Source of the DNA: an uncultured Ruminococcus sp.
GTDB taxonomy: Bacteria > Bacillota > Clostridia > Monoglobales > Monoglobaceae
Direction of reading: 5' to 3'
DNA: 57,780 nucleotides
Assembly (NCBI GenBank): GCA_902760955.1
Contig: CACWIG010000007.1
Span: 1-57,780, forward strand
Part shown: positions 1 to 6,490 of the stretch, one piece after another
Layout: each line of letters begins with the position of its first letter
How positions within the stretch are numbered: the first letter of the stretch is position 1
Program-made: the position numbers and the translations under genes
The notes under the pieces: model-generated
Seen by the model: the letters and a program-made list of their open reading frames with translations, nothing else
The model's database searches: none
Told to the model about the DNA's origin: nothing

Positions 1-124
1 TCTATAATGTGACTTTGACGCATATAAATCACTCCCATATATTATGCTATTTCAAATATATGACAAATATATGGGTTTTAGAATTTATATTATTGCAAAT
101 TTTTCTATGTTCATAGTCAACACC

Positions 125-439
125 TCAATCTGCATCCTCATTAAGTGCCTCAATCAAGAAACTAACAGGGCGGAAACCGTCGTTACAAGAAATCATTGCA
201 GATTTCTTGTTTTTCATCCAACCGTCATAAAAGTCCTCAGCGTTGTGAGAAAGTGCCATAACGAATGAGGACATACTATCCCAAGCACTGTCGCACATAC
301 CATCAGGCTTTTGCCATCCGTTTGCAATAAAGGTTTGACCGACTTTCATATTGCAGGCGTGCTCAATGGGATTTTCGTATTTTTCAATCAAATCATCATA
401 GCGTGCCATTTTCATTACTGTAATTTTACATTTTTTCAA
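125..439 (-). CDS. TIGR04076-family small protein
   Basis: A 104-residue cytosolic protein. It opens with MKKCKITV and has a G-x-C-x-x-A-W-like centre (MCDSAWDSM) and a C-x-D-G-F-R-P-V tail, which is the layout I recall for the TIGR04076 family of small proteins with no assigned reaction. The conserved Cys residues could bind a metal or take part in redox chemistry, but nothing here shows that. Translation appears to start at a TTG preceded by AAGGAG about nine bases upstream. It lies 114 bases downstream of the HTH-desulfoferrodoxin gene on the same strand, so the two may share a transcript. I am fairly sure of the family and cannot assign a function. Confidence 0.7.
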   Translation of the reverse strand: MKKCKITVMKMARYDDLIEKYENPIEHACNMKVGQTFIANGWQKPDGMCDSAWDSMSSFVMALSHNAEDFYDGWMKNKKSAMISCNDGFRPVSFLIEALNEDAD

Positions 440-553
440 GGGTTACATCTCCTTTTCAAACTCAAACATCCCATCAAAATATCAGTCAGGTGCATAATGC
501 AACACACCGATAGGTGTTGCGAAGTGTAAAGTATCTTTTTGACAGCCTATCAC

Positions 554-1135
554 TTAGATTATCACCCTAAACATTCCGTGCTTATTACAATAAGCGTATA
601 ATATCCCGTGTCCTTTTCTCTTGAACCTAACGCATACATCTTGTTCGGGATACAGCTTTTTGATTTCAATGGTATCGCTTGAAATATATGCCACAAAAGA
701 AATATAGTGATTTTTGCTCATAGGATGTGTCATTGTAATCAGGTGTTCGTTTTCCGCTTGTTCAACACATATTTGGTGTTCATCATCAGGTGCTTCAGCT
801 TCAAGTTTAGGCAAATTTATGCCACAGCAAGTGAAACAGCCGTCACCCAAAGAGTTGATAACATTACCGCAAATTGGGCAGACATAAAACTGCATTTTCT
901 TCATATTGGCTGATATGTTTTCATTGATTTTTAAATCACCCGTTAAGAGTTCCGAAAGTGAAACGCCCAATGCTTTTGCTAAATCCTCAATAACACATAA
1001 ATCAGGCAGTCCTCTGTTAGTTTCCCATTTTGATACCGCTTTGTCGCTTACCATTATTTTATCCGCAAGCTCTTTTTGAGTAAGATTTTGTTTCTCACGG
1101 AGTTTTTTTATTGTTGTTCCTGTTACATATTCCAT
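554..1135 (-). CDS. XRE-type regulator fused to a desulfoferrodoxin-like domain
   Basis: A 193-residue protein in two parts. Residues 8-65 form an XRE/Cro helix-turn-helix (LTQKELADKI, VSKWE). Residues 83-110 carry C86-x2-C89 and C103-C104, the layout of desulfoferrodoxin centre I. Residues 118-193 resemble a superoxide reductase: His120, HPM (His137), HYI (His143) and the closing C-N-x-H (Cys183, His186) match the four-His/one-Cys iron site of that family. GGAGG precedes the ATG. I infer a DNA-binding sensor of superoxide, oxygen or metal. Whether it binds iron or reduces superoxide is unknown. HTH-desulfoferrodoxin fusions are, as far as I know, seen in Clostridia but rarely studied. Confidence 0.85.
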   Translation of the reverse strand: MEYVTGTTIKKLREKQNLTQKELADKIMVSDKAVSKWETNRGLPDLCVIEDLAKALGVSLSELLTGDLKINENISANMKKMQFYVCPICGNVINSLGDGCFTCCGINLPKLEAEAPDDEHQICVEQAENEHLITMTHPMSKNHYISFVAYISSDTIEIKKLYPEQDVCVRFKRKGHGILYAYCNKHGMFRVII

Positions 1136-1244
1136 TTTTTTATCCTCCTTATTTGATAAACAAAGTATATCTCAAAAATGCTTGTTCTGCAACCTACTTA
1201 AAGTAGAGGAGGATGGTATGGAAGTATATATTTATCATACAAAA

Positions 1245-1598
1245 TTATTTGAGTTTTTCGCTCCATTCACTTTCCTTAAATCCGATTAAAACAAAGTCTT
1301 TGCCTATTACAAGAGGGCGTTTTACAAGCATTCCGTCTGATGCAAGAAGTTTTAGTTGTTCTTCTTCAGGCATAGTAGGAAGTTTTGCTTTAAGCTCCAT
1401 TGACTTATACAATAGACCTGATGTGTTAAAGAACTTCTTTAGAGGAAGCCCGCTCATTTCGTACCAGGCAGACAGCTCCTCAAAATTTGGATTATCTTCT
1501 TTTATATCACGAAGTTCATATGCTATTTTGTTGTCATCAAGCCATTTTTTCGCCCTTTGACAAGTCGTGCATTTTGGATAACAAATAAATTTTATCAT
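1245..1598 (-). CDS. ArsC/Spx family protein
   Basis: A 117-residue thioredoxin-fold protein of the arsenate reductase/Spx/MgsR family. It begins MIKFICYPKCTTCQ, giving a C-x2-C redox switch near residues 10-13, and carries the family's RPLVIG segment (residues 94-99) before a short C-terminal helix. Spx-type members contact RNA polymerase and ArsC-type members reduce arsenate with thiols; the sequence alone does not decide between them. No arsenic resistance genes are adjacent. It is the last gene of a minus-strand cluster with a rhodanese lipoprotein 15 bases upstream, which suggests a thiol or sulfur stress setting. GGAG lies upstream of the ATG. Confidence 0.85.
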   Translation of the reverse strand: MIKFICYPKCTTCQRAKKWLDDNKIAYELRDIKEDNPNFEELSAWYEMSGLPLKKFFNTSGLLYKSMELKAKLPTMPEEEQLKLLASDGMLVKRPLVIGKDFVLIGFKESEWSEKLK

Positions 1599-1613
1599 AG
1601 TAATTCTCCATTC

Positions 1614-2060
1614 TTATCTTTCTATCTCATATGGCCAATCGGTAATACCGCCGAATTCTTTTACATTTGTATAGCTGAGTTTTGAAAGGCTTTCGGCGGC
1701 AATTTTACTTCGTCTGCCTGACCTGCAATACACAAGAATTTTTTTGTCCTTATCAGGTAGCATTTCTTCTGCTTTATTCTCGATTTGGGTATATGGAATT
1801 AAAATGCTACCTGCAATATGTCCCTCATCATATTCGTCTTGCTCTCTGACATCAAGGATAATAATATCCTCACCGCTATCCATTATCTTTTTGGCATCTT
1901 CTGCCGTAATTGTTTCATACATCGCTTTTTCTCCTTTATCAGTTACAATTATTGATGTCGGTCCATCGGCTCCGCCAATAATACCGATACTGCTATCATT
2001 TCCGCAAGCAGTAAGCATAATGCAAATTAAGATTGATATAATACAAAATATTTTCTTCAT
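1614..2060 (-). CDS. Rhodanese-domain lipoprotein
   Basis: A 148-residue secreted lipoprotein. Residues 1-18 are a hydrophobic signal with lipobox LTAC (Cys19). Residues 25-39 contain IGIIGGADGPTSIIV, a stretch known from the membrane beta subunit of sodium-pumping decarboxylases (OadB family) and also seen in small clostridial lipoproteins. Residues about 47-148 are a rhodanese domain with catalytic Cys112 in the loop CRSGRRS. The start at 2060 is chosen because GGAG sits six bases upstream and the signal peptide begins there. It probably transfers or binds sulfane sulfur outside the membrane. It is one gene upstream of the ArsC/Spx-like gene. Confidence 0.85.
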   Translation of the reverse strand: MKKIFCIISILICIMLTACGNDSSIGIIGGADGPTSIIVTDKGEKAMYETITAEDAKKIMDSGEDIIILDVREQDEYDEGHIAGSILIPYTQIENKAEEMLPDKDKKILVYCRSGRRSKIAAESLSKLSYTNVKEFGGITDWPYEIER

Positions 2061-2107
2061 AATAATCTCCATCCCGCCACATTGCTTTGGCACAAATAAT
2101 AATTAAA

Positions 2108-2830
2108 TTAATCTTTTATTGGGTTTATGCTCTCCTTGTTATAGGGACATCTCTTGCCAAGGCATTGTTTGTTTTGAGCTGAATAGCCGCATCTTATATT
2201 TTTTGGCAGTTCCATTTCAATGTTTAAATATTCTTTTACAAATTCCACGGCAGATATAATCGCAGTAAAAGAGTTGCGTTTGCAACAACGGGGACCGCCG
2301 ATTTCTCCTATTGCCTTTAGAGCATTTGAGGTAATTAGATTACCTTGTCCCCAACTTAAAGATGAAAGGGGAGTGGTTTTAGTTATTATACTGAAAAACA
2401 TTCCCGTACTTACTGCGGCACCGCAACAGCCCCAATATCCGCAAGAACCGCCCGGATACTTACTGCCCCTTGACTTCATTTCATCAAGTGCATCTTTCAA
2501 ATCAATATCGCCGCCTGAATTTTTATACGCAGTTAATAAAGAGGCACCCACCATAATATGGTGTTCAGGACCGTGCATATAAATATATGGTGAATTCATA
2601 ATCTTTTGTATAAGCTCAACGGGGTTTTTTGAACTGCTTTTTAAACATAACTCAATTATCGCATTAACACCTTTTTCGGTATGACAGTTATCGCATATGA
2701 AATGCCCATCTTCGCACGCTGCATAGCTTTCAAATGAATTATGGCAATACTCGCACTCCATAAGCATTGGTTTATCAAAATATTGTAATGGCTTGCCGCA
2801 CACAAGACAAGCACCTTTATTGCTTGACAT
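2108..2830 (-). CDS. DUF5714 domain protein
   Basis: A 240-residue cysteine-rich protein that matches my memory of the DUF5714 family. The N-terminus has zinc-ribbon-like pairs (CLVCGKPL, CEYC, CDNC). The centre carries HGPEHH and a glycine/cysteine-rich GSCGYWGCCGA segment, followed by a GGPRCCKR motif, and the C-terminus ends with further Cys (CGYS, CLGKRCPY). These suggest bound metal or an iron-sulfur cluster. GAGG seven bases before the ATG at 2830 supports that start over the longer reading frame, which would run into the upstream PAS gene. It lies ten bases after that gene, so they are co-transcribed. Function is not established. Confidence 0.75.
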   Translation of the reverse strand: MSSNKGACLVCGKPLQYFDKPMLMECEYCHNSFESYAACEDGHFICDNCHTEKGVNAIIELCLKSSSKNPVELIQKIMNSPYIYMHGPEHHIMVGASLLTAYKNSGGDIDLKDALDEMKSRGSKYPGGSCGYWGCCGAAVSTGMFFSIITKTTPLSSLSWGQGNLITSNALKAIGEIGGPRCCKRNSFTAIISAVEFVKEYLNIEMELPKNIRCGYSAQNKQCLGKRCPYNKESINPIKD

Positions 2831-2840
2831 ATAAATTACC

Positions 2841-3209
2841 TCATACCAAAGATTTTGAAAAGTCATAGGCTGCTGCTGTTTCGGGATTTCTGTATTCGTG
2901 CTTTTCGTAATAGCCAATCAAGTTTCCCTCGTCATCACGCAGTGCAACCATATACACATCTTTGTTTTCTTTTTCGTTGTGGAATGTGTAAATCATATTA
3001 TTTTTACGGCTTTCTTTAAACCAATCCACAACCTTTATAATAATCTCATTTGACTTTGCATTGTGACAATCAAGCAGAGAAGAGCCTGTTAAGTCCTTGT
3101 GATACCTCTGGATAGCAACCTTGTTCATATAGACTATTGTGTGATTAATATCGCAAATCACCACTGCGGACCTGTCTGTTTCAATTACACTTTTAAATAA
3201 GCTATACAT
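2841..3209 (-). CDS. PAS-domain sensor protein
   Basis: A 122-residue single PAS-fold protein with no output domain. Residues about 8-105 follow the PAS pattern: DRSAVVICDINHTIVYMNKVA, a second part with SLLDCHNAKS, and a final strand pair reading VYMVALRDDEGNLIGYYE. The DCHN motif resembles PAS domains in DUF438-type proteins, which may bind haem or another cofactor through His; that is inference. GGAGG lies seven bases before the ATG. It sits between an MGMT-like gene (17 bases upstream) and a DUF5714 gene, and with no kinase or DNA-binding part it may act by contacting a partner. Confidence 0.75.
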   Translation of the reverse strand: MYSLFKSVIETDRSAVVICDINHTIVYMNKVAIQRYHKDLTGSSLLDCHNAKSNEIIIKVVDWFKESRKNNMIYTFHNEKENKDVYMVALRDDEGNLIGYYEKHEYRNPETAAAYDFSKSLV

Positions 3210-3226
3210 TTCATACCTCCTTCTGA

Positions 3227-3532
3227 TTATTCAGCCATATTGCTCCATTGATATTTATTTAAATTAACTTTGCAATCAATGACTTCAATTCCGTCTGCTT
3301 CAAGTTTTTCTTTTTGCTTTTCTATACCGCCAAAAGCGTATTGATGTGAGAGGAAACCTTTACTGTTTACAACCTTATAGCAGGGATATTTTTCGCCGTC
3401 GAGATTTGCGTGTAAAATGTTTCCCACTGCCCGTGCAAAATGCTGGTTTCCAAGCATTTTGGCAATTTGACCATAGGTTACGACTTGTCCTTTTGGTATC
3501 CTCTGTAAAATTCTATATACTTGTTCCCTCAT
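3227..3532 (-). CDS. MGMT/alkyltransferase-like protein
   Basis: A 101-residue protein covering only the C-terminal DNA-binding/active-site domain of O6-alkylguanine-DNA alkyltransferases. Conserved parts are PKGQVVTYGQIAKMLG, ARAVGNILHAN and the active-site region YPCYKVVNSKG. The family normally reads PCHRV; here Cys is kept but the His is Tyr and the Arg is Lys. Alkyltransferase-like (ATL) proteins instead replace the Cys, usually with Trp. So this may still accept alkyl groups, perhaps poorly, or act as a damage-recognition protein. It is the first gene of the minus-strand cluster; GAGG lies nine bases before the ATG. Confidence 0.85.
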   Translation of the reverse strand: MREQVYRILQRIPKGQVVTYGQIAKMLGNQHFARAVGNILHANLDGEKYPCYKVVNSKGFLSHQYAFGGIEKQKEKLEADGIEVIDCKVNLNKYQWSNMAE

Positions 3533-3720
3533 ATCAAATTACCTCTTTATAGATTTTATGATATTATAACACTATATCTATGAAAAATCAATGCTGCTAC
3601 CGACTAAATTTAACAGCATTTCTGCAGTTGAAAAATTTTAGTTTATAAAAATAATAGTTGGTATTTTGTATTATTTTCCTGGTTTGAAAAATAATATATA
3701 TATGCAATGGCAAGAGTAAA

Positions 3721-3800
3721 AATCCGAAATAATTTTAATGAATAATTGCCCAAAGCCCATACAGTTGCCAAGCCCAACTGCAATGAAAAATTATTTCAGA
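3721..3800 (-). repeat. MITE-like element family 1, copy A
   Basis: An approximately 80-bp element with AT-rich inverted ends (GAAATAATTTT / AAAATTATTTC) around a core that reads, on the minus strand, GCAGTTGGGCTTGGCAACTG. The same core is found on the plus strand at 8524-8614 and 21736-21821. No coding capacity is seen. It lies just upstream of the Rieske remnant. Confidence 0.75.
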
Positions 3801-3841
3801 CTTTTACAAACGGCTAAAATAATATATAAAACCAGGAATTA

Positions 3842-4060
3842 TTTTCACCGTCAAGAAGTATACTCCATCCAAAGCTTGCAGTAAATGTGTTTGAAGCAAC
3901 TAAGGGATTGCTTACACCAAAACCCAAAAGATGTCCGCACTTAGGATGTGCGCTCAAGTGGAACACTTATGAGCATACGTGGGACTGCTCGTGCCACGGC
4001 TCGCGTTTTACAGAAAACGGGGAAGTTATTGACAATCCCGCAACGGGAGATTTAAAATAA
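3842..4060 (+). pseudogene. Remnant of a Rieske-domain FAD oxidoreductase
   Basis: An open frame of about 72 codons ending in TAA matches the C-terminal end of FAD-dependent oxidoreductases that carry a Rieske [2Fe-2S] domain. Both ligand pairs are readable: CPHLGCALKWN (C-x-H) and CSCHGSRF (C-x2-H), followed by the NPATGDLK tail. Upstream in the same frame there is a stop within about five codons, and no start codon, ribosome site or flavin domain is present. The rest of the gene has been lost, probably with insertion of the repeat at 3721-3800. It ends at the hairpin repeat at 4062, probably its original terminator. Confidence 0.8.
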
Positions 4061-4061
4061 C

Positions 4062-4105
4062 TATAGGCTTTGCGGTGACGCAAAGCCTATATTTATACCA
4101 CTGTT
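4062..4105 (+). repeat. Hairpin direct repeat flanking TA cassette, left copy
   Basis: A perfect 13-bp stem (TATAGGCTTTGCG, loop GTGA) spans 4062-4091 and is followed by a T-rich stretch and CCACTGTTA. The same hairpin and its CCACTGTTA tail recur at 4865-4909, so the mntA-hepT pair lies between direct repeats of about 44 bp. This copy could end transcription of the former Rieske gene. Confidence 0.85.
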
Positions 4106-4152
4106 ATGTAAAACTGTGCTATTTGGGGAGAAAAATATTTGCTTAAATAATC

Positions 4153-4181
4153 TTGCTTTTGTGTATGGCATATGGTATAAT
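4153..4181 (+). promoter_or_regulatory. Sigma-A promoter of mntA-hepT
   Basis: TTGCTT and TATAAT separated by 17 bases. It overlaps the first codons of the longest possible mntA frame, which favours the downstream ATG at 4228. Confidence 0.7.
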
Positions 4182-4227
4182 CTTGAAAAATAAAAAATTA
4201 GTAAAGTATAGATGTGATGGTGATTCT

Positions 4228-4521
4228 ATGATTTATTCTTTAGATGATATAAAACAAAAAGTACAGACTGTTGCGATCAAATATAATGTTGAAGCTATAT
4301 ACTTATTCGGATCATATGCAAGAGGGGAAGCAACAGAAGAAAGCGATTTGGATTTTTTGGTGTTTGGTGGTGGTGATTTTAAATTAACTAATATATTTGC
4401 TCTTGCTGAAGATTTGCGTGAAGTATTTGATAAGCCGATAGATGTTTTTGAAATACACGAAGTAAATGTCGAAAGCGAATTTTATAATACAATTATGAAA
4501 GAAAGGTTGTGCATAGCGTGA
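4228..4521 (+). CDS. mntA: MntA-type nucleotidyltransferase antitoxin
   Basis: A 97-residue minimal nucleotidyltransferase. It carries the exact GSX10DXD signature: Gly28-Ser29, then Asp40 and Asp42 in ESDLDFLV. In the MntA/HepT type VII system the antitoxin transfers AMP groups to a tyrosine of the HEPN toxin and so blocks its RNase activity. The start at 4228 is preceded by GGTGA and lies downstream of a sigma-A-like promoter. The frame ends in GTGA overlapping the start of the toxin gene, so they are translationally coupled. The pair sits between two hairpin direct repeats, which suggests horizontal arrival. Confidence 0.88.
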   Translation: MIYSLDDIKQKVQTVAIKYNVEAIYLFGSYARGEATEESDLDFLVFGGGDFKLTNIFALAEDLREVFDKPIDVFEIHEVNVESEFYNTIMKERLCIA

Positions 4522-4856
4522 AATACTCCGATGAACAGCGATTACGAAAAATATATGATTATGCTGCCAAGTTATGCGACTATATAAAACAACACGATGT
4601 AACAAAAGAAGGATTGATGAACGATTACACTCTGCAATGGCTTGTAACCACACCGCTTTATAATATCGGAGAACAGGTATATTATTTATCTAAAGAATAT
4701 AAGGAACAAAATAGCGATATTCCGTGGTCTATGATTTCGGGATTACGACACCGTCTTGTTCACGATTATGACGGAACAAATTGGAATATTATAGCTGATG
4801 TAATTATTGATGAATTACCATTGTTGCTTAAACAAATTGAAGGTTTATCCAAATAA
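4518..4856 (+). CDS. hepT: HepT-like HEPN RNase toxin (DUF86)
   Basis: A 112-residue, mainly alpha-helical HEPN protein. The catalytic and modification motif RX4HXY is intact: Arg77, His82 and Tyr84 in LRHRLVHDY. In characterised pairs Arg and His form the RNase site and the Tyr is AMPylated by MntA. The GTG at 4518 is preferred because it overlaps the mntA stop codon and has AAAGG about eleven bases upstream; a GTG at 4509 has its ribosome site too close. The right-hand hairpin repeat begins eight bases after the stop. The module looks complete and functional. Confidence 0.88.
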   Translation: MKYSDEQRLRKIYDYAAKLCDYIKQHDVTKEGLMNDYTLQWLVTTPLYNIGEQVYYLSKEYKEQNSDIPWSMISGLRHRLVHDYDGTNWNIIADVIIDELPLLLKQIEGLSK

Positions 4857-4864
4857 ACACAAAA

Positions 4865-4909
4865 TATAGGCTTTGCGGTGACGCAAAGCCTATATTAATG
4901 CCACTGTTA
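4865..4909 (+). repeat. Hairpin direct repeat flanking TA cassette, right copy
   Basis: A second copy of the 13-bp stem with GTGA loop (4865-4894), followed by CCACTGTTA as in the left copy. On the minus strand it is followed by TTTT, so it may also end the Crp/Fnr transcript coming from 5593. Confidence 0.85.
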
Positions 4910-4933
4910 CTATGACAAATATATTAATTTTAA

Positions 4934-5593
4934 TTATAACAGCTTAAAATAATTTCTTTTACATTCCAAGATACCATCCTTTCTGAGTTTACTGATTTCG
5001 GCAGATAATCCGCTGCGGTCCACTTCAAGATAGTCTGCAAGTTCTTGTCTGTTAAAGGGAATTTTAAAGCTGTTTTGATTATTCTTTTTAGCACAAAATG
5101 TAAGATATGTGAGTAGCTTTTCTCTTGTTGTTCTCTGTGATATAACCTCAATTTTTTGTTGAAACATAACAGTCTTTAAAGCCAAATCCTTCATCAAATT
5201 ATAAATCAACTGCTGATGATGCGGACAGCCCTTTTGGCAGGTGTGCAAAATATGATTGCAATCAATAAACATAATTTCACTTCTCTCATTGGCAATAACC
5301 GATACGGGCATAGAGGTCATTTGCATACAGGCAAATGCCTCTGAGAAAAGTTCTCCTTCACATAGATTGCCTAAAATGCTTCTGTTACCGTAATAATCCG
5401 TTCGGGTTATCTGTACTGAACCTGAAAGCACTATGCCGATATATCTTGCAGGAGACCCCTCTGATAATATAGTATATTTTTTATCAAATATATCTGTTTT
5501 TGTCTTTAAACAGCCGAGCATTGTAATAATGTTATCGTCCGTTACATCAAAAAATAAAGGACATTTTTTTAATACATTTAAAAATTTTCTCAT
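4934..5593 (-). CDS. Crp/Fnr family transcriptional regulator
   Basis: A 219-residue regulator. Residues about 15-125 form the cyclic-nucleotide-binding-type barrel (YTILSEGSPARYIGIVLSGSVQI, GELFSEAFAC), then a dimerisation helix, and residues 150-215 a winged helix (FNRQELADYLEVDRSGLSAEISKLRKDGIL). A Cys pair near residues 121-126 (CQKGC) could hold a cofactor, but the four-Cys N-terminus of classic Fnr is absent. The start at 5593 is chosen because GGAG is six bases upstream. It is divergent from a ferredoxin gene with a 16-bp palindrome between them. Clostridial relatives of this pair are linked to hcp and nitrosative stress, so an HcpR-like role is an inference. Confidence 0.88.
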   Translation of the reverse strand: MRKFLNVLKKCPLFFDVTDDNIITMLGCLKTKTDIFDKKYTILSEGSPARYIGIVLSGSVQITRTDYYGNRSILGNLCEGELFSEAFACMQMTSMPVSVIANERSEIMFIDCNHILHTCQKGCPHHQQLIYNLMKDLALKTVMFQQKIEVISQRTTREKLLTYLTFCAKKNNQNSFKIPFNRQELADYLEVDRSGLSAEISKLRKDGILECKRNYFKLL

Positions 5594-5607
5594 ATACATC
5601 TCCGTTT

Positions 5608-5623
5608 TGTTGAAATTTCAACA
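5608..5623. promoter_or_regulatory. Perfect 16-bp palindromic operator
   Basis: TGTTGAAATTTCAACA is a perfect palindrome in the 87-bp gap between the divergent Crp/Fnr regulator and the ferredoxin gene. Its size and two-half layout fit a Crp/Fnr-family dimer site. It sits 15 bases from the regulator's start codon, so autoregulation is likely. Confidence 0.65.
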
Positions 5624-5680
5624 TACTCTGTATAAATATTATATTATAATTATGATATTAAATCAAGGAGGTATACAACA

Positions 5681-6376
5681 ATGATTAGAAAGATAATTAA
5701 AATAGATGAAGAAAAATGCAATGGCTGTGGTGCTTGTGCAGCTGCCTGTCACGAGGGTGCGATTGATATGGTAGACGGAAAAGCGAAACTGACACGAGAG
5801 AATTATTGTGATGGTCTTGGGGATTGCTTGCCTGCCTGTCCCGTAGATGCTATCAGCTTTGAAGAGCGTGAGGCACCTGCGTATGACGAGGAAGCCGTAA
5901 AACAGGCGCAACTTAAAAAGAGTACTGACACACTTCCCTGCGGATGCCCAGGTACGCAGTCAAAAACTTTGAGAAGAGAGACAAATTCTACGGTACCGAC
6001 ACAAAGCATACAAAGTCAGCTTATGCAGTGGCCTTGCCAGATAAAACTTGTTCCTGTAAACGCACCGTATTTTGAGGATGCAAATCTTTTGATTGCGGCA
6101 GATTGCACAGCTTATGCCTACGGAAATTTCCATAATGAATTTATGAGGGGTCATATTACGATTATCGGATGTCCTAAGTTGGACGAGGGTGACTATCGGG
6201 ATAAACTGACACAGATTATTGCAAGCAACAATATTAAAAGCGTGAAAATAGTACGTATGGAGGTTCCTTGTTGCGGCGGCATAGAAAATGCGGCAAAAAG
6301 AGCCATTCAAAATAGCGGAAAATTTATTCCGTGGCAGGTTGTTACAATATCAACAGATGGCAAAATAATTGAATAA
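5681..6376 (+). CDS. 4Fe-4S ferredoxin-like protein with C-terminal CxGG domain
   Basis: A 231-residue protein. The N-terminus has a bacterial-type ferredoxin fold: C13-x2-C16-x2-C19-x3-C23 and then C43-x5-C49-x3-C53-P; the second site shows one Cys fewer than the usual four. A linker with PCGCPG follows. The C-terminal half holds ADCTAYAYGNFH, GCPKLD and EVPCCGG, a combination I know from iron-sulfur proteins next to Crp/Fnr genes and hcp in anaerobes. It probably passes electrons or senses redox state. AAGGAGGT precedes the ATG. The divergent regulator and shared palindrome suggest control by that regulator. No hcp gene lies in this window. Confidence 0.82.
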   Translation: MIRKIIKIDEEKCNGCGACAAACHEGAIDMVDGKAKLTRENYCDGLGDCLPACPVDAISFEEREAPAYDEEAVKQAQLKKSTDTLPCGCPGTQSKTLRRETNSTVPTQSIQSQLMQWPCQIKLVPVNAPYFEDANLLIAADCTAYAYGNFHNEFMRGHITIIGCPKLDEGDYRDKLTQIIASNNIKSVKIVRMEVPCCGGIENAAKRAIQNSGKFIPWQVVTISTDGKIIE

Positions 6377-6386
6377 GTTGTATCGA

Positions 6387-6420
6387 AAATGCAGGAGCCG
6401 AGTATGGTTCCTGCATTTTA
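6387..6420 (+). terminator. Rho-independent terminator after ferredoxin gene
   Basis: A 13-bp stem (AAATGCAGGAGCC with its partner, one G-T pair) and a TTTTA run directly follow the ferredoxin stop codon. Confidence 0.8.
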
Positions 6421-6490
6421 ATATTTATATTATAATTAACTTATATTTAACCTATGTAATTTATAATAAAAAACAGAAAGGATGATGGCG

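Noticed and set aside
4153-4227. Longer mntA start at the TTG at 4153
   Set aside because: The promoter boxes overlap this stretch, and the GSX10DXD protein normally begins close to the ATG at 4228.
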